Below the pieces are notes generated by a model. It did no database searches. It was not told the origin of the DNA and saw only the letters and a list, made by a program, of their open reading frames with translations. From Paenibacillus protaetiae (lineage in GTDB: Bacteria; Bacillota; Bacilli; Paenibacillales; Paenibacillaceae), in NCBI RefSeq assembly GCF_004135365.1, contig NZ_CP035492.1, forward strand, positions 434,001-498,000: a stretch of 64,000 bases of DNA, in the 5' to 3' direction. The position numbers and the translations under genes were made by a program. The stretch's first letter is position 1; every line of letters starts with the position of its first letter. This document shows, in pieces, positions 9,372 to 17,265 of this stretch.

Positions 9372-10855
9372 GTTTGACCGCAGGAATGGTGCACAAGCTG
9401 CAGGTGGCCCGCGAGGTGCCGCCTAACGGCTATTTTTTGACGGACGGGGAGTCCGACGTGCTGCTGCACTACAGCGAAATCGTTGGCGAACGGCCTAAGC
9501 CGGGCGATATGGTGGAAGTGTTTATTTTTCACGATACGGAGGACCGTATCGCTTCCACGATGAAACGCCCGTATTTGATGCTGGGCGAGCTTGCCCGGCT
9601 GAAAGTAGCGGATATTCATCCGCGCCTTGGCTGCTTTCTGGAGATGGGGCTGGGGCGTCAGCTGCTGCTGCCTGTATCGGAGCTGCCGGAGCGGATTGAA
9701 TACCGCCCGCTTGTCGGCGACGAAGTGTTTGTTATTTTGGCCCATGACAAAGCAGGCCGCATGATTGCCAAGCTGGCGCGCGAGGACGATCTTGCGGGCC
9801 TTGTATTTCGTGCGCCTTCCACCTGGAACAACCAGTGGGTCGAAGGCTGGGTGACGAAGTCGCTGCAGATGGGCTCGTTTGTGCTGGTGGACGGCGGCGT
9901 GATCGGGTTTGGCGCGTACGGCTTTATTCCGAGTGCAGAACGCTCGCATCCGCTGCGCCTCGGCGAACGGGTGAAAGCGAGAGTGACGTTTATCCGCGAG
10001 GAAGACGGAAGGATCAACCTGTCGATGTCGAAGCGGAAGGAAGTTGGCCGCGTAGAAGATTCGGACGCGATATTTGCTTTCCTGAAGGCGCGCCCGAACG
10101 GCAGCATGCCTTATTCGGATGAGACGCCGGCTGAGGTCGTCAAGCAAAAGTTCGGCATCAGCAAATCGGCCTTTAAACGTGCGCTAGGCAAGCTGATGAA
10201 GGACGGCCTTGTAGAGCAAAAAGGCAGCTGGACAACGTTGACGGAACAAGGCGAAGCGAAGGAAGTGTCTGCAGAGGCAAGCGAGCTGGCGGCCGATCCG
10301 GCGGGCTTTGGCGCAGGTGCAGGCGGTACAGCCGCTGCCGAGGGAGCGTGGCTGCAGCGCCATGACGGCGCCGGCCGCCGCCGCGACAACCAGCCCGGCG
10401 GCCGGTACGGCAGCCGCGGCGCAGGAGCAGGAGCGAGCCGCCGCGAAGGCGAAAGCGGCGGCAGCCGGTATGGCAGCCGCGGCGCAGGAGCGGGAGCTGG
10501 CCGCCGCGAAGGCGAAAGCGGCGGCAGCCGGTATGGCAGCCGCGGCGCAGGAGCGGGAGCTGGCCGCCGCGAAGGCGAAAGCGGCGGCAGCCGGTATGGC
10601 AGCCGCGGCGCAGGAGCGGGAGCTGGCCGCCGCGAAGGCGAAAGCGGCGGCAGCCGGTATGGCAGCCGCGGCGCAGGAGCGGGAGCTGGCCGCCGCGAAG
10701 GCGAAAGCGGCGGCAGCCGGTATGGCAGCCGCGGCGCAGGAGCGGGAGCTGGCCGCCGCGAAGGCGAAGGCGGCAGCCGGTATGGCAGCCGCGGCGCAGG
10801 AGCAGGAGCTGGCCGCCGCGAAGGCGAAGGGCCGGAGCGGGGCGACCGCCGATGA
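9368..10855 (+). CDS. CvfB/YitL-like S1 RNA-binding protein with tandem-repeat tail
   Basis: A 495-residue protein. The first roughly 275 residues follow the CvfB (YitL) plan of several S1-like beta-barrels (GYFLTDGESDVLLHYSE ... GCFLEMGLGRQLLLPVSE ... GFIPSAE ... RINLSMSKRK), then a winged helix (about 240-295: EVVKQKFGISKSAFKRALGKLMKDGLV). Residues 346-495 are seven copies of a 21-residue unit beginning RYGSRGAGAGA and ending RREGESGGS, rich in Arg and Gly like an RGG tail. The ATG overlaps the rsfS stop. It is inserted between yqeL (rsfS) and yqeM relative to Bacillus. RNA binding is inferred; a tail of this kind is not part of the usual family layout. Confidence 0.88.
   Translation: MSLTAGMVHKLQVAREVPPNGYFLTDGESDVLLHYSEIVGERPKPGDMVEVFIFHDTEDRIASTMKRPYLMLGELARLKVADIHPRLGCFLEMGLGRQLLLPVSELPERIEYRPLVGDEVFVILAHDKAGRMIAKLAREDDLAGLVFRAPSTWNNQWVEGWVTKSLQMGSFVLVDGGVIGFGAYGFIPSAERSHPLRLGERVKARVTFIREEDGRINLSMSKRKEVGRVEDSDAIFAFLKARPNGSMPYSDETPAEVVKQKFGISKSAFKRALGKLMKDGLVEQKGSWTTLTEQGEAKEVSAEASELAADPAGFGAGAGGTAAAEGAWLQRHDGAGRRRDNQPGGRYGSRGAGAGASRREGESGGSRYGSRGAGAGAGRREGESGGSRYGSRGAGAGAGRREGESGGSRYGSRGAGAGAGRREGESGGSRYGSRGAGAGAGRREGESGGSRYGSRGAGAGAGRREGEGGSRYGSRGAGAGAGRREGEGPERGDRR
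10403..10840 (+). repeat. 63-bp tandem repeat inside the S1-protein gene
   Basis: Unit starts (CGG-TAT/TAC) lie at 10403, 10466, 10529, 10592, 10655, 10718 and 10778, so the period is 63 bp with one 60-bp unit near the end. Units 2-5 are almost identical. The very GC-rich DNA stays open in a second forward frame (alanine-rich, AAAQERELAAAKAK) and on the reverse strand. That is a by-product of the repeat and is not evidence for extra genes. Confidence 0.95.
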
Positions 10856-11616
10856 GCTCCTACGGGCAGTTTGCACTTGTATACGACCGGCTGATGGCAG
10901 ATATGCCTTACCCGGAATGGCTTCGTTTTGCCGAGTTGTGCTGGGAACGCTACGGCAAACCGGAGACGGTTGTTGACTTAGGCTGCGGCACAGGCAGCTT
11001 GTCCATTCCGCTCGCGCTGAAGGGCTACCACGTGTATGGCATCGACTTGTCGTCCGATATGCTGACGGTTGCCCGCAGCAAGTGGGAGGAATCACCGCAA
11101 AATGCCATGCGGCCAGGAACTGGTTCCGTTCAGTGGCTGCATCAGGACATGTGCGAATGGGAGCTGCTGGAGCCGGCAGATTCGGTTATTTCGTTTTGCG
11201 ACTGCGTCAATTATTTGATCGAAGAAGAAGAGGTGGAGGCGGCATTTCGCGCCACCTTTAACGGGCTGCGCCCCGGCGGGTTGTTTTTGTTTGACGTACA
11301 TCCGCCAAGCACGCTGGTTCGTTATGCAGAAGAGCAGCCCTTTTATTTGGACGAGCAGGACGTTGCTTACATATGGACAAGCGATTTGGACGAGGAGCGC
11401 TGCGAGATCGAGCATAACCTGACGATTTTTTCGCGCGAAAAAGACGGCCGTTTCATCCGGTTTGAGGAAACGCATGTACAACGCGCCTATGACGCGGATT
11501 GGATTGAGCAGGCACTCCGGAGGGCAGGCTTTACACAAGTGGACCGGTATGCCGATTTTCAGCTTCGCCAGCCGGCGGAACAATCCGAACGGCTGTTTTT
11601 TGCCGCAGTAAAATAA
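10852..11616 (+). CDS. yqeM: Class I SAM-dependent methyltransferase (YqeM-like)
   Basis: A 254-residue methyltransferase. Motif I is VVDLGCGTGSLSIPLA near residue 45, followed by GIDLSSDML and a DSVISFCDCVNYL motif IV. Position after rsfS (with the S1 gene between) matches Bacillus yqeM. The ATG overlaps the upstream TGA by 4 nt. The substrate is unknown. Confidence 0.9.
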   Translation: MSSYGQFALVYDRLMADMPYPEWLRFAELCWERYGKPETVVDLGCGTGSLSIPLALKGYHVYGIDLSSDMLTVARSKWEESPQNAMRPGTGSVQWLHQDMCEWELLEPADSVISFCDCVNYLIEEEEVEAAFRATFNGLRPGGLFLFDVHPPSTLVRYAEEQPFYLDEQDVAYIWTSDLDEERCEIEHNLTIFSREKDGRFIRFEETHVQRAYDADWIEQALRRAGFTQVDRYADFQLRQPAEQSERLFFAAVK

Positions 11617-11653
11617 GCGCTGGTGCTGTAAAGCCGGTTTGACCAGCGCCAAC

Positions 11654-11690
11654 AAAAGCCCTTGCGTATGAGCGCAAGGGCTTTTGTTTT
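11654..11690 (+). terminator. Rho-independent terminator closing the yqe cluster
   Basis: A 13-bp perfect stem (AAAAGCCCTTGCG with its complement) and a 6-base loop are followed by a T-rich tail. Confidence 0.9.
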
Positions 11691-11780
11691 AAAGTAGAAA
11701 ACTCAAATGGCGCAGCAAATGGAATCCAATTTGAGAACCTGGATAAATTTGACGATCAAATTCGAACAGCGATGAGCCTG

Positions 11781-12149
11781 TCACTTTCCTGATTGCAGAT
11801 ATTGTTCGTTTGTGTGTACTTCTTGAAGCATTAAGCCTCGAATGGCAATCGAATTTTTATCGTCAATTCCTTTTAGCTTATAAACTCTCCTTCCCCAAAT
11901 GCCATCCCCCTTCACTTTGCCAATCGCTTTGGCTGCTTTTAAATCCCCGCCCATATAATCGCTTGTAAGTTTACTGTTAAATTTGTATATAACACCGTTG
12001 CTGGAAATAACATCTCCATTTGATTCGATTATGTATGTTTCAAGATTCATAAATTTTATATCTATTACAGCTGCAACCGTTGCAATAATGCAGATCGCGG
12101 TTAGCAGGATTATACCGGCTCTCTTTACTTTCTTTCGATTTCCATTCAT
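11781..12149 (-). CDS. Small hypothetical protein with one N-terminal membrane helix
   Basis: A 122-residue protein of unknown function. After a basic start (MNGNRKKVKRAG) comes a single hydrophobic segment (about residues 12-32, IILLTAICIIATVAAVI), then a soluble part with mixed charge. It looks like a membrane-anchored or secreted protein. The ATG at 12149 follows GGGAGG; a longer frame extends upstream but lacks a ribosome binding site. A good promoter lies upstream. The gene is AT-rich relative to its neighbours, which may indicate recent acquisition. Confidence 0.65.
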   Translation of the reverse strand: MNGNRKKVKRAGIILLTAICIIATVAAVIDIKFMNLETYIIESNGDVISSNGVIYKFNSKLTSDYMGGDLKAAKAIGKVKGDGIWGRRVYKLKGIDDKNSIAIRGLMLQEVHTNEQYLQSGK

Positions 12150-12198
12150 AAACTCCCTCCCAATTAGAACTAGGTTAATAATTTCAGATATTATTTCT

Positions 12199-12228
12199 AT
12201 TATACACTGCCCGGCATAGACATTCCAA
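12199..12228 (-). promoter_or_regulatory. Putative sigma-A promoter of the small membrane protein
   Basis: On the minus strand, TTGGAA (12223-12228) and TATAAT (12199-12204) are separated by 18 bp and lie about 50 bp before the start codon. Confidence 0.55.
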
Positions 12229-12279
12229 AATAATCCATAAACAAACATTCCCGCTCCAATGTTGAAAACTTCTCCATAT

Positions 12280-12315
12280 AAAAAAATGACACTCGGTCGC
12301 CGCTCGAGTGTCATT
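12280..12315 (-). terminator. Terminator downstream of tdk
   Basis: Read on the minus strand, an 11-bp stem (AATGACACTCG and its complement, loop of 9) is followed by a run of seven T. It lies after the thymidine kinase gene and before the promoter of the next minus-strand gene. Confidence 0.85.
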
Positions 12316-12382
12316 ACCAATTCGATTTGCAGAACCTTATAACGGTTCCTGTACAGTTAACCGGCGCTCACAGGAGAGCCTG

Positions 12383-13006
12383 TCACTCTGCCGCCTTCCC
12401 TGCGGCCGCCTGCGTCTCCGCTGCCTTGTGCGGGGGCACAAAGCAGCGCCGGCAGCGCGGCTCGTAGCTCTCCGTATCGCCGATTAGAAAAACCGGTCCA
12501 AGCTCAGCGGGCTTGCCGTTCACGATCCGCTGCGTGAAGGATGCGTGGGAATCGCCGCAAACCGCACAATAGGCAGTCAGCCGGACGATCTCGTCCGCTA
12601 TCGCCATCAGGCTGCCCATGCTGCCAAACGGCTGGCCGCGGTAGTCCATATTCAGGCCGTCGCAAATGATTTGCTTCCCGCGGTAAGCCAGCTCTTGTAC
12701 GAGCTGGACGATCTGCCCGGAAAAAAACTGCGCTTCGTCAAAAGCGACCACATCCACTTGCTCCGAATCCGCTGTGATGCGCTCCATCCAAGCGGTTGTC
12801 AGCTCCCTTGGAATACTGGCAGCCGGCAGGCTGTAGCCGATCCGGCTTACAATTTGCTCCGTCCCAAACCGGTTATCCTCTGCCGGCTTGTAGGCTTGAA
12901 CCGTTTTGCGCCCGAATTGCTGCAGCTTCTGGCACCGTTTGATTAACTCGCCTGATTTTTCCGAGAACATTGGCCCGGTGATTACTGTAATGATGCCTCT
13001 TTCCAT
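12383..13006 (-). CDS. tdk: Thymidine kinase, type II, with altered P-loop
   Basis: Phosphorylates thymidine for salvage. The 207-residue protein has the TK1-type fold: the P-loop region TGPMFSEKSGELIKR, the Walker B-like VVAFDEAQFF, the lasso region GLNMDYRGQPFGSM and a zinc site CAVC ... CRRC. The glycine normally found before the P-loop lysine (GKS) is Glu here, and the following Glu-Glu is Gly-Glu. The C-terminus has an Ala-rich tail. The family assignment is sure; full activity is less so because of the P-loop change. Confidence 0.88.
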   Translation of the reverse strand: MERGIITVITGPMFSEKSGELIKRCQKLQQFGRKTVQAYKPAEDNRFGTEQIVSRIGYSLPAASIPRELTTAWMERITADSEQVDVVAFDEAQFFSGQIVQLVQELAYRGKQIICDGLNMDYRGQPFGSMGSLMAIADEIVRLTAYCAVCGDSHASFTQRIVNGKPAELGPVFLIGDTESYEPRCRRCFVPPHKAAETQAAAGKAAE

Positions 13007-13162
13007 CGCCGAACCTGGCTCCTTTACAAGGTATTGTCTTCCGCTTATTTCAAATATGTCGTATAATAGTTTTGTTTGTCGTTTTGTGGCGAAGCAGTCT
13101 TGACGGAATGGATGCGGCTGCTGCCTTGTTCATTCGTGCGCCAAACCGCTCCAAAACAGCTG

Positions 13163-13384
13163 CTATTCCCGCAGCGCATCGTACAATTTGCTGCTCATAA
13201 GGCTTTCGCGGCCTTGCGCCCGTGCCGCCGCAGTCCGGCGGGAACGGAGCTCTTGCGTCAATTCCAGGTTCTCCTTAACCAGCCCTTCTATGTACTCAAG
13301 CAATTCCGGAACGGTGTAGCCGGCATCTATATATAGTTTCTCAAGCGCTTTTTTTGCGCTCTCCAGCGTCATTTGATTTTCCAT
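13163..13384 (-). CDS. Small hypothetical coiled-coil protein
   Basis: A 73-residue, helix-rich protein with heptad-like Leu/Ile spacing (TVPELLEYIEGLVKENLEL). The start at 13384 follows GGAGGTCAAA; an in-frame ATG 12 bases earlier overlaps that ribosome binding site. Function unknown. Confidence 0.65.
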   Translation of the reverse strand: MENQMTLESAKKALEKLYIDAGYTVPELLEYIEGLVKENLELTQELRSRRTAAARAQGRESLMSSKLYDALRE

Positions 13385-13492
13385 TTTGACCTCCATAAAA
13401 TCTATAAAATGCTACTATCTCATCATATCTCTATCTGTTAAAATAGTCGAGTGCGCCAAATCCCGCGCCACGCCTGGGATCCTAATTTTTCG

Positions 13493-13546
13493 TTGACGAC
13501 TCCTATATATTGATGTAAAATCAATCACATCAACTACATATTGATG
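13493..13546 (+). promoter_or_regulatory. nrdIEF promoter with two NrdR boxes
   Basis: TTGACG (13493-13498) and TAAAAT (13516-13521) are spaced by 17 bp. The core CTATATATTG (13503-13512) matches the NrdR core CwATATATwG exactly and fills the promoter spacer. A second box, CTACATATTG (13534-13543), differs at one position and lies 31 bp downstream, three helical turns away, just past the likely start point. Paired boxes at this spacing are the classic NrdR repressor arrangement. The nrdR gene is not in the window. Confidence 0.8.
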
Positions 13547-13588
13547 AATTGCGGCAAAATGGCCTACATACTGAACATTTAAACTGCT

Positions 13589-13627
13589 AGCGCATCTGGT
13601 TAATTTAGATGAACCGGAGCGCTTTTT
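13589..13627 (+). promoter_or_regulatory. Stem-loop with T-run in the nrdI leader (possible attenuator)
   Basis: AGCGCATCTGGTT (13589-13601) pairs, with two or three mismatches, with AACCGGAGCGCT (13612-13623), followed by TTTTT. It lies in the 5' leader between the NrdR-controlled promoter and nrdI. It could reduce read-through or be a partial terminator. Confidence 0.5.
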
Positions 13628-13659
13628 GATTGCTGTAATTCAATAGGAGTGATAGAGAG

Positions 13660-14019
13660 ATGCTGATTGTTTACGATTCCAAAACTGGAAATGTCAAGCG
13701 ATTTATTAACAAACTGAATATGCGGGCAATTCCAATTGAGGAGCACCAGAAGGTGGACGAGCCTTACGTGCTTGTCACGTATACAACCGGCTTCGGACAA
13801 GTTCCGGAGAAGGTCAAATCGTTTCTCTCACGCAATAACAAGTTATTGAAAGGGGTATCGGCCAGCGGGAACCGCAACTGGGGCACCGGCTTTGCCAAAA
13901 GCGCAGACACGATATCCGAAATGTATGGGGTTCCGGTAATTAATAAATTCGAGCTTTCAGGAACGGCTCAAGATATGGAACAATTTGTCGAAAGGGTGCG
14001 GATCATTGAAGCATATTGA
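13660..14019 (+). CDS. nrdI: NrdI flavodoxin-like protein
   Basis: A 119-residue flavodoxin-like protein that supplies the oxidant for Mn-tyrosyl cofactor assembly in class Ib ribonucleotide reductase. The FMN phosphate loop YDSKTGNVKRF, the VTYTTGFG segment and the SGNRNWGTGFA loop are typical. It is followed by nrdE, which starts inside its 3' end. Confidence 0.96.
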   Translation: MLIVYDSKTGNVKRFINKLNMRAIPIEEHQKVDEPYVLVTYTTGFGQVPEKVKSFLSRNNKLLKGVSASGNRNWGTGFAKSADTISEMYGVPVINKFELSGTAQDMEQFVERVRIIEAY

Positions 14020-16090
14020 ATTAAACAACGAATTGATGCAGCGTGGAGCCGATGGCTTCTATCAGCTTGACAAAGATAAAGAAGCGGTTGCGGCCTTTAT
14101 GGAAGAAGTGGAAGAAAAAACGCTGAAGTTCGGATCCTTGCGCGAAAAGCTTGATTATTTGATCGACAACGATTATTACGATAATGTGTTTGAGAGCTAT
14201 ACGTACGAGCAGGTGGAATCGGTATTCAACCTGACAGCAAGCAGCGGTTTCCGTTTTGAGTCGTACATGGCGATTTCCAAATTTTACAAAGACTATGCAA
14301 TGAAAACGAATGATAAAAGCAAATATTTGGAGCAATACCCGGATCGCGTCGCGATTGTAGCGCTGCATCTCGGCGAAGGCGATATCGCCAAAGCGACCCG
14401 CATCGCGGAAGCGATGATCGAGCAGCGCCTGCAGCCGGCGACGCCAACGTTCCTGAACGCGGGCAAAAGCCGCCGCGGCGAGCTTGTATCGTGCTTCCTG
14501 CTGGAGATGGATGACTCGCTCAACTCGATCAATTATGTGATCGGCACTTGCATGCAGCTGTCCAAAATCGGCGGCGGCGTAGCCGTCAACTTGTCGAAGC
14601 TGCGCGGACGCGGCGAGCCGATCAAAGGCGTAGCCGGTGCAGCCAAAGGCATTATGCCGGTGCTGAAGCTGATGGAGGATGCGTTCTCCTATGCCGACCA
14701 GATGGGTCAGCGCAAAGGCTCGGGCGCAGGGTACTACAATATTTTTGGCTGGGACGTTATCGAGTTTCTGGACTCCAAAAAAATTAACGCCGACGAAAAG
14801 CTGCGCATCAAAACGCTGTCGATCGGCCTGATCATACCAAACAAATTTTACGAGCTTGCCGCTCAGAACAAACCGCTTGTTGTATTCGGCCCTTATTCCG
14901 TATATAAAGCCTACGGCAAACATCTGGACGATCTCGACATGGACGAAATGTACGACGAGCTGCTGGCGAACGACCAAGTGACGAAAAAAACCGTTATGAG
15001 CGCACGCGACATGATGACGAAGATCGCTTCGATTCAGCTGGAATCGGGTTACCCGTACATCGTAAACAAGTCCAACGCGAACCGCGTCCATGCGTTAAAA
15101 GATATCGGCCAAATTAAAATGTCCAACTTGTGCACGGAAATATTCCAGCTGCAAGAGACATCTACGATTAACGATTACGGGATTGACGATGTCATCCGCA
15201 GAGATATCAGCTGCAACCTCGCTTCCTTGAATATTGTGAACGTGATGGAAACGGGCAAAATCAGAGATTCGATCCGCGTCGGCATCGAAGCGCTCACGAC
15301 GGTAAGCGACCTGTCGCAAATCGACAACGCGCCGGGCGTACGCCGCGCTAACAGCGAGCTGCATGCGGTTGGCCTTGGCGCCATGAACCTGAACGGCTTC
15401 CTGGCGAAAAACAAAATCGCTTATGAAAGCGCCGAAGCACGCGAATTCGCAAGCACGTTCTTCATGATGATGAATTTCTATTCGATCGAGCAAAGCATGG
15501 AAATTGCCCGCGACCGCGGCGAGACGTTTAAAGATTTTGACAAATCCGAATATGCCAAAGGCACATTCTTCACGCGTTATGTGGACAAAGATTTCCGTCC
15601 GCAATCGGACCGCGTCAAAGCGCTGTTCGAAGGCATCCACGTTCCTTCGCCGGAAGATTGGGCGCAGCTGGCCGAGCAAGTGAAGAAGCATGGCTTGTAC
15701 CATGCGTACCGCCTTGCAATCGCGCCAACGCAAAGCATTTCGTACATTCAGAATTCGACGTCCAGCGTGATGCCGATCGTAGAACATATCGAAACGCGGA
15801 CATATGCGAACTCGACGACATATTACCCGATGCCGTTCCTGAGCGCGGAAACGCAATGGTACTACAAATCGGCGTACAACATCGACCAGTTCCGCCTGAT
15901 TGACATGATTGCGGAAATTCAACAGCACGTTGACCAAGGCATTTCGACGGTGCTTCACGTCAACAGCACAGTATCGACGCGCGAACTTGCCCGCTTCTAC
16001 ATTTACGCGGCGCAAAAAGGGCTGAAGTCGCTTTATTACACGCGTACGAAAAAACTGTCGATCGAAGAATGCACAAGCTGTGCGGTTTAA
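14006..16090 (+). CDS. nrdE: Class Ib ribonucleotide reductase, catalytic subunit NrdE
   Basis: Reduces ribonucleoside diphosphates aerobically with NrdF. The 694-residue protein has the redox Cys in ELVSCFLLEMDDS, the active-site region MSNLCTEIF, the partner Cys in DISCNLASLNIVN and the C-terminal shuttle CTSC. No N-terminal ATP cone is seen, as usual for class Ib. The TTG at 14006 is preferred: AAAGGGTG lies 7 nt upstream and the protein then begins KHIELNNELM like known NrdE. It overlaps nrdI by 14 nt. Confidence 0.95.
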   Translation: MKHIELNNELMQRGADGFYQLDKDKEAVAAFMEEVEEKTLKFGSLREKLDYLIDNDYYDNVFESYTYEQVESVFNLTASSGFRFESYMAISKFYKDYAMKTNDKSKYLEQYPDRVAIVALHLGEGDIAKATRIAEAMIEQRLQPATPTFLNAGKSRRGELVSCFLLEMDDSLNSINYVIGTCMQLSKIGGGVAVNLSKLRGRGEPIKGVAGAAKGIMPVLKLMEDAFSYADQMGQRKGSGAGYYNIFGWDVIEFLDSKKINADEKLRIKTLSIGLIIPNKFYELAAQNKPLVVFGPYSVYKAYGKHLDDLDMDEMYDELLANDQVTKKTVMSARDMMTKIASIQLESGYPYIVNKSNANRVHALKDIGQIKMSNLCTEIFQLQETSTINDYGIDDVIRRDISCNLASLNIVNVMETGKIRDSIRVGIEALTTVSDLSQIDNAPGVRRANSELHAVGLGAMNLNGFLAKNKIAYESAEAREFASTFFMMMNFYSIEQSMEIARDRGETFKDFDKSEYAKGTFFTRYVDKDFRPQSDRVKALFEGIHVPSPEDWAQLAEQVKKHGLYHAYRLAIAPTQSISYIQNSTSSVMPIVEHIETRTYANSTTYYPMPFLSAETQWYYKSAYNIDQFRLIDMIAEIQQHVDQGISTVLHVNSTVSTRELARFYIYAAQKGLKSLYYTRTKKLSIEECTSCAV

Positions 16091-16198
16091 TTCGATTTCG
16101 GTTAAACGCGGTTTATTCCAAAAATAGAGGATGATAAGACAATGAGAGGCGGGCGCTTGCTCGCCCGTTGTCTTCTTATATAAAGGAGCCATTGCCTG

Positions 16199-17149
16199 AT
16201 GAAAGCAGTGAACTGGAACCGGCCAGACGACGATTTTACATTAACGTTCTGGCAGCAAAATATTATGCAGTTTTGGACGGACGATGAGATTCCGCTCTCC
16301 GACGACAAGATGGACTGGATGGCGATGACGGATGACGAGCGCACCGTCTACAAGCATGTACTGGGCGGCTTGACGCTGCTGGACACGCTGCAAGGCGGCG
16401 TCGGCATGCCGAAGGTGCTGGAGCATGTGGAAGGCTTGCAGCGCAAAGCGGTGCTTGGCTTTATGTCGATGATGGAGCAGATCCACGCCAAGTCGTACAG
16501 CAGCATTTTTACGACGCTGGCTTCTACAGAAGAAATCGACGAGATTTTCAACTGGGTGGAGCGCAACGAACAGCTGCAGTTTAAAGCGAAGCTGATTGAA
16601 TCGTGGTACACCAGCATCAGTTCGAAGCAAGACTTGTTCAAAGCAATGGCGGCTTCGGTCTTCCTCGAAAGCTACTTGTTCTACAGCGGCTTTTTCTACC
16701 CGCTTTATTTGGCCGGACAAGGCAAGATGACGAGCAGCGGCGAAATTATCGACCTCATTCTTCGCGACGAAAGCATCCACGGCTTGTACGTCGGTACGCT
16801 GGCGCAGGAGCTGTACCAGGAATTTGCGCCGGACGTGCAGGAGAAGCTGAAAGGTGAGCTGCTGGAGCTGCTGCAAACGTTGTACGCGAACGAAGAGGTG
16901 TACACCGATCAGCTGTATTCGGCTATCGGCCTCCAGGACGAAGTGAAAACGTATGTGCGTTACAACGCTAACAAAGCATTGATGAACCTTGGCTTTGATC
17001 CGTTTTTCCCGGACGAGCCGGTTAATCCGATTGTATTTAACGGGATCAGCACGCATACGAAGCAGCATGACTTTTTCTCGAAAAAAGGCAACGGCTACGT
17101 TCGGGCGATCAACATTGAGCCGTTATCCGACGATGATTTTGTGTTTTAA
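16199..17149 (+). CDS. nrdF: Class Ib ribonucleotide reductase, radical subunit NrdF
   Basis: A 316-residue beta subunit carrying the dimetal-tyrosyl radical. Metal ligands are visible in MMEQIHAKSYSS (E and H), in ESYLFYSGF (E) and in LRDESIHGLY (E and H). The start follows AAGGAGCC. A GC-rich hairpin in the 108-bp nrdE-nrdF gap (around 16147-16170) may tune the ratio of the two subunits. Confidence 0.95.
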   Translation: MKAVNWNRPDDDFTLTFWQQNIMQFWTDDEIPLSDDKMDWMAMTDDERTVYKHVLGGLTLLDTLQGGVGMPKVLEHVEGLQRKAVLGFMSMMEQIHAKSYSSIFTTLASTEEIDEIFNWVERNEQLQFKAKLIESWYTSISSKQDLFKAMAASVFLESYLFYSGFFYPLYLAGQGKMTSSGEIIDLILRDESIHGLYVGTLAQELYQEFAPDVQEKLKGELLELLQTLYANEEVYTDQLYSAIGLQDEVKTYVRYNANKALMNLGFDPFFPDEPVNPIVFNGISTHTKQHDFFSKKGNGYVRAINIEPLSDDDFVF

Positions 17150-17168
17150 GCTACAATAAGAGGCTGGG

Positions 17169-17212
17169 AACCTCAGGACTGCAAGCACAGTTGCAGTCCT
17201 GAGGTTTTTTAT
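17169..17212 (+). terminator. Terminator of the nrdIEF operon
   Basis: A perfect 16-bp stem starting AACCTCAGGACTGCAA, with a 6-base loop, is followed by TTTTATTG. Confidence 0.95.
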
Positions 17213-17265
17213 TGCGGAGAAACATAAATCCGGCGGCTGCCGTCCATAATGGAGGAGGTGATGGG

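Noticed and set aside
10184-11095. Long minus-strand frame and a plus-strand alanine-rich frame over the S1-gene repeats
   Set aside because: Products of the GC-rich 63-bp repeat; no start signals, and they overlap a well-supported gene.
16241-17068. Minus-strand frame of 275 codons opposite nrdF
   Set aside because: Shadow of a conserved gene with no ribosome binding site or family match.
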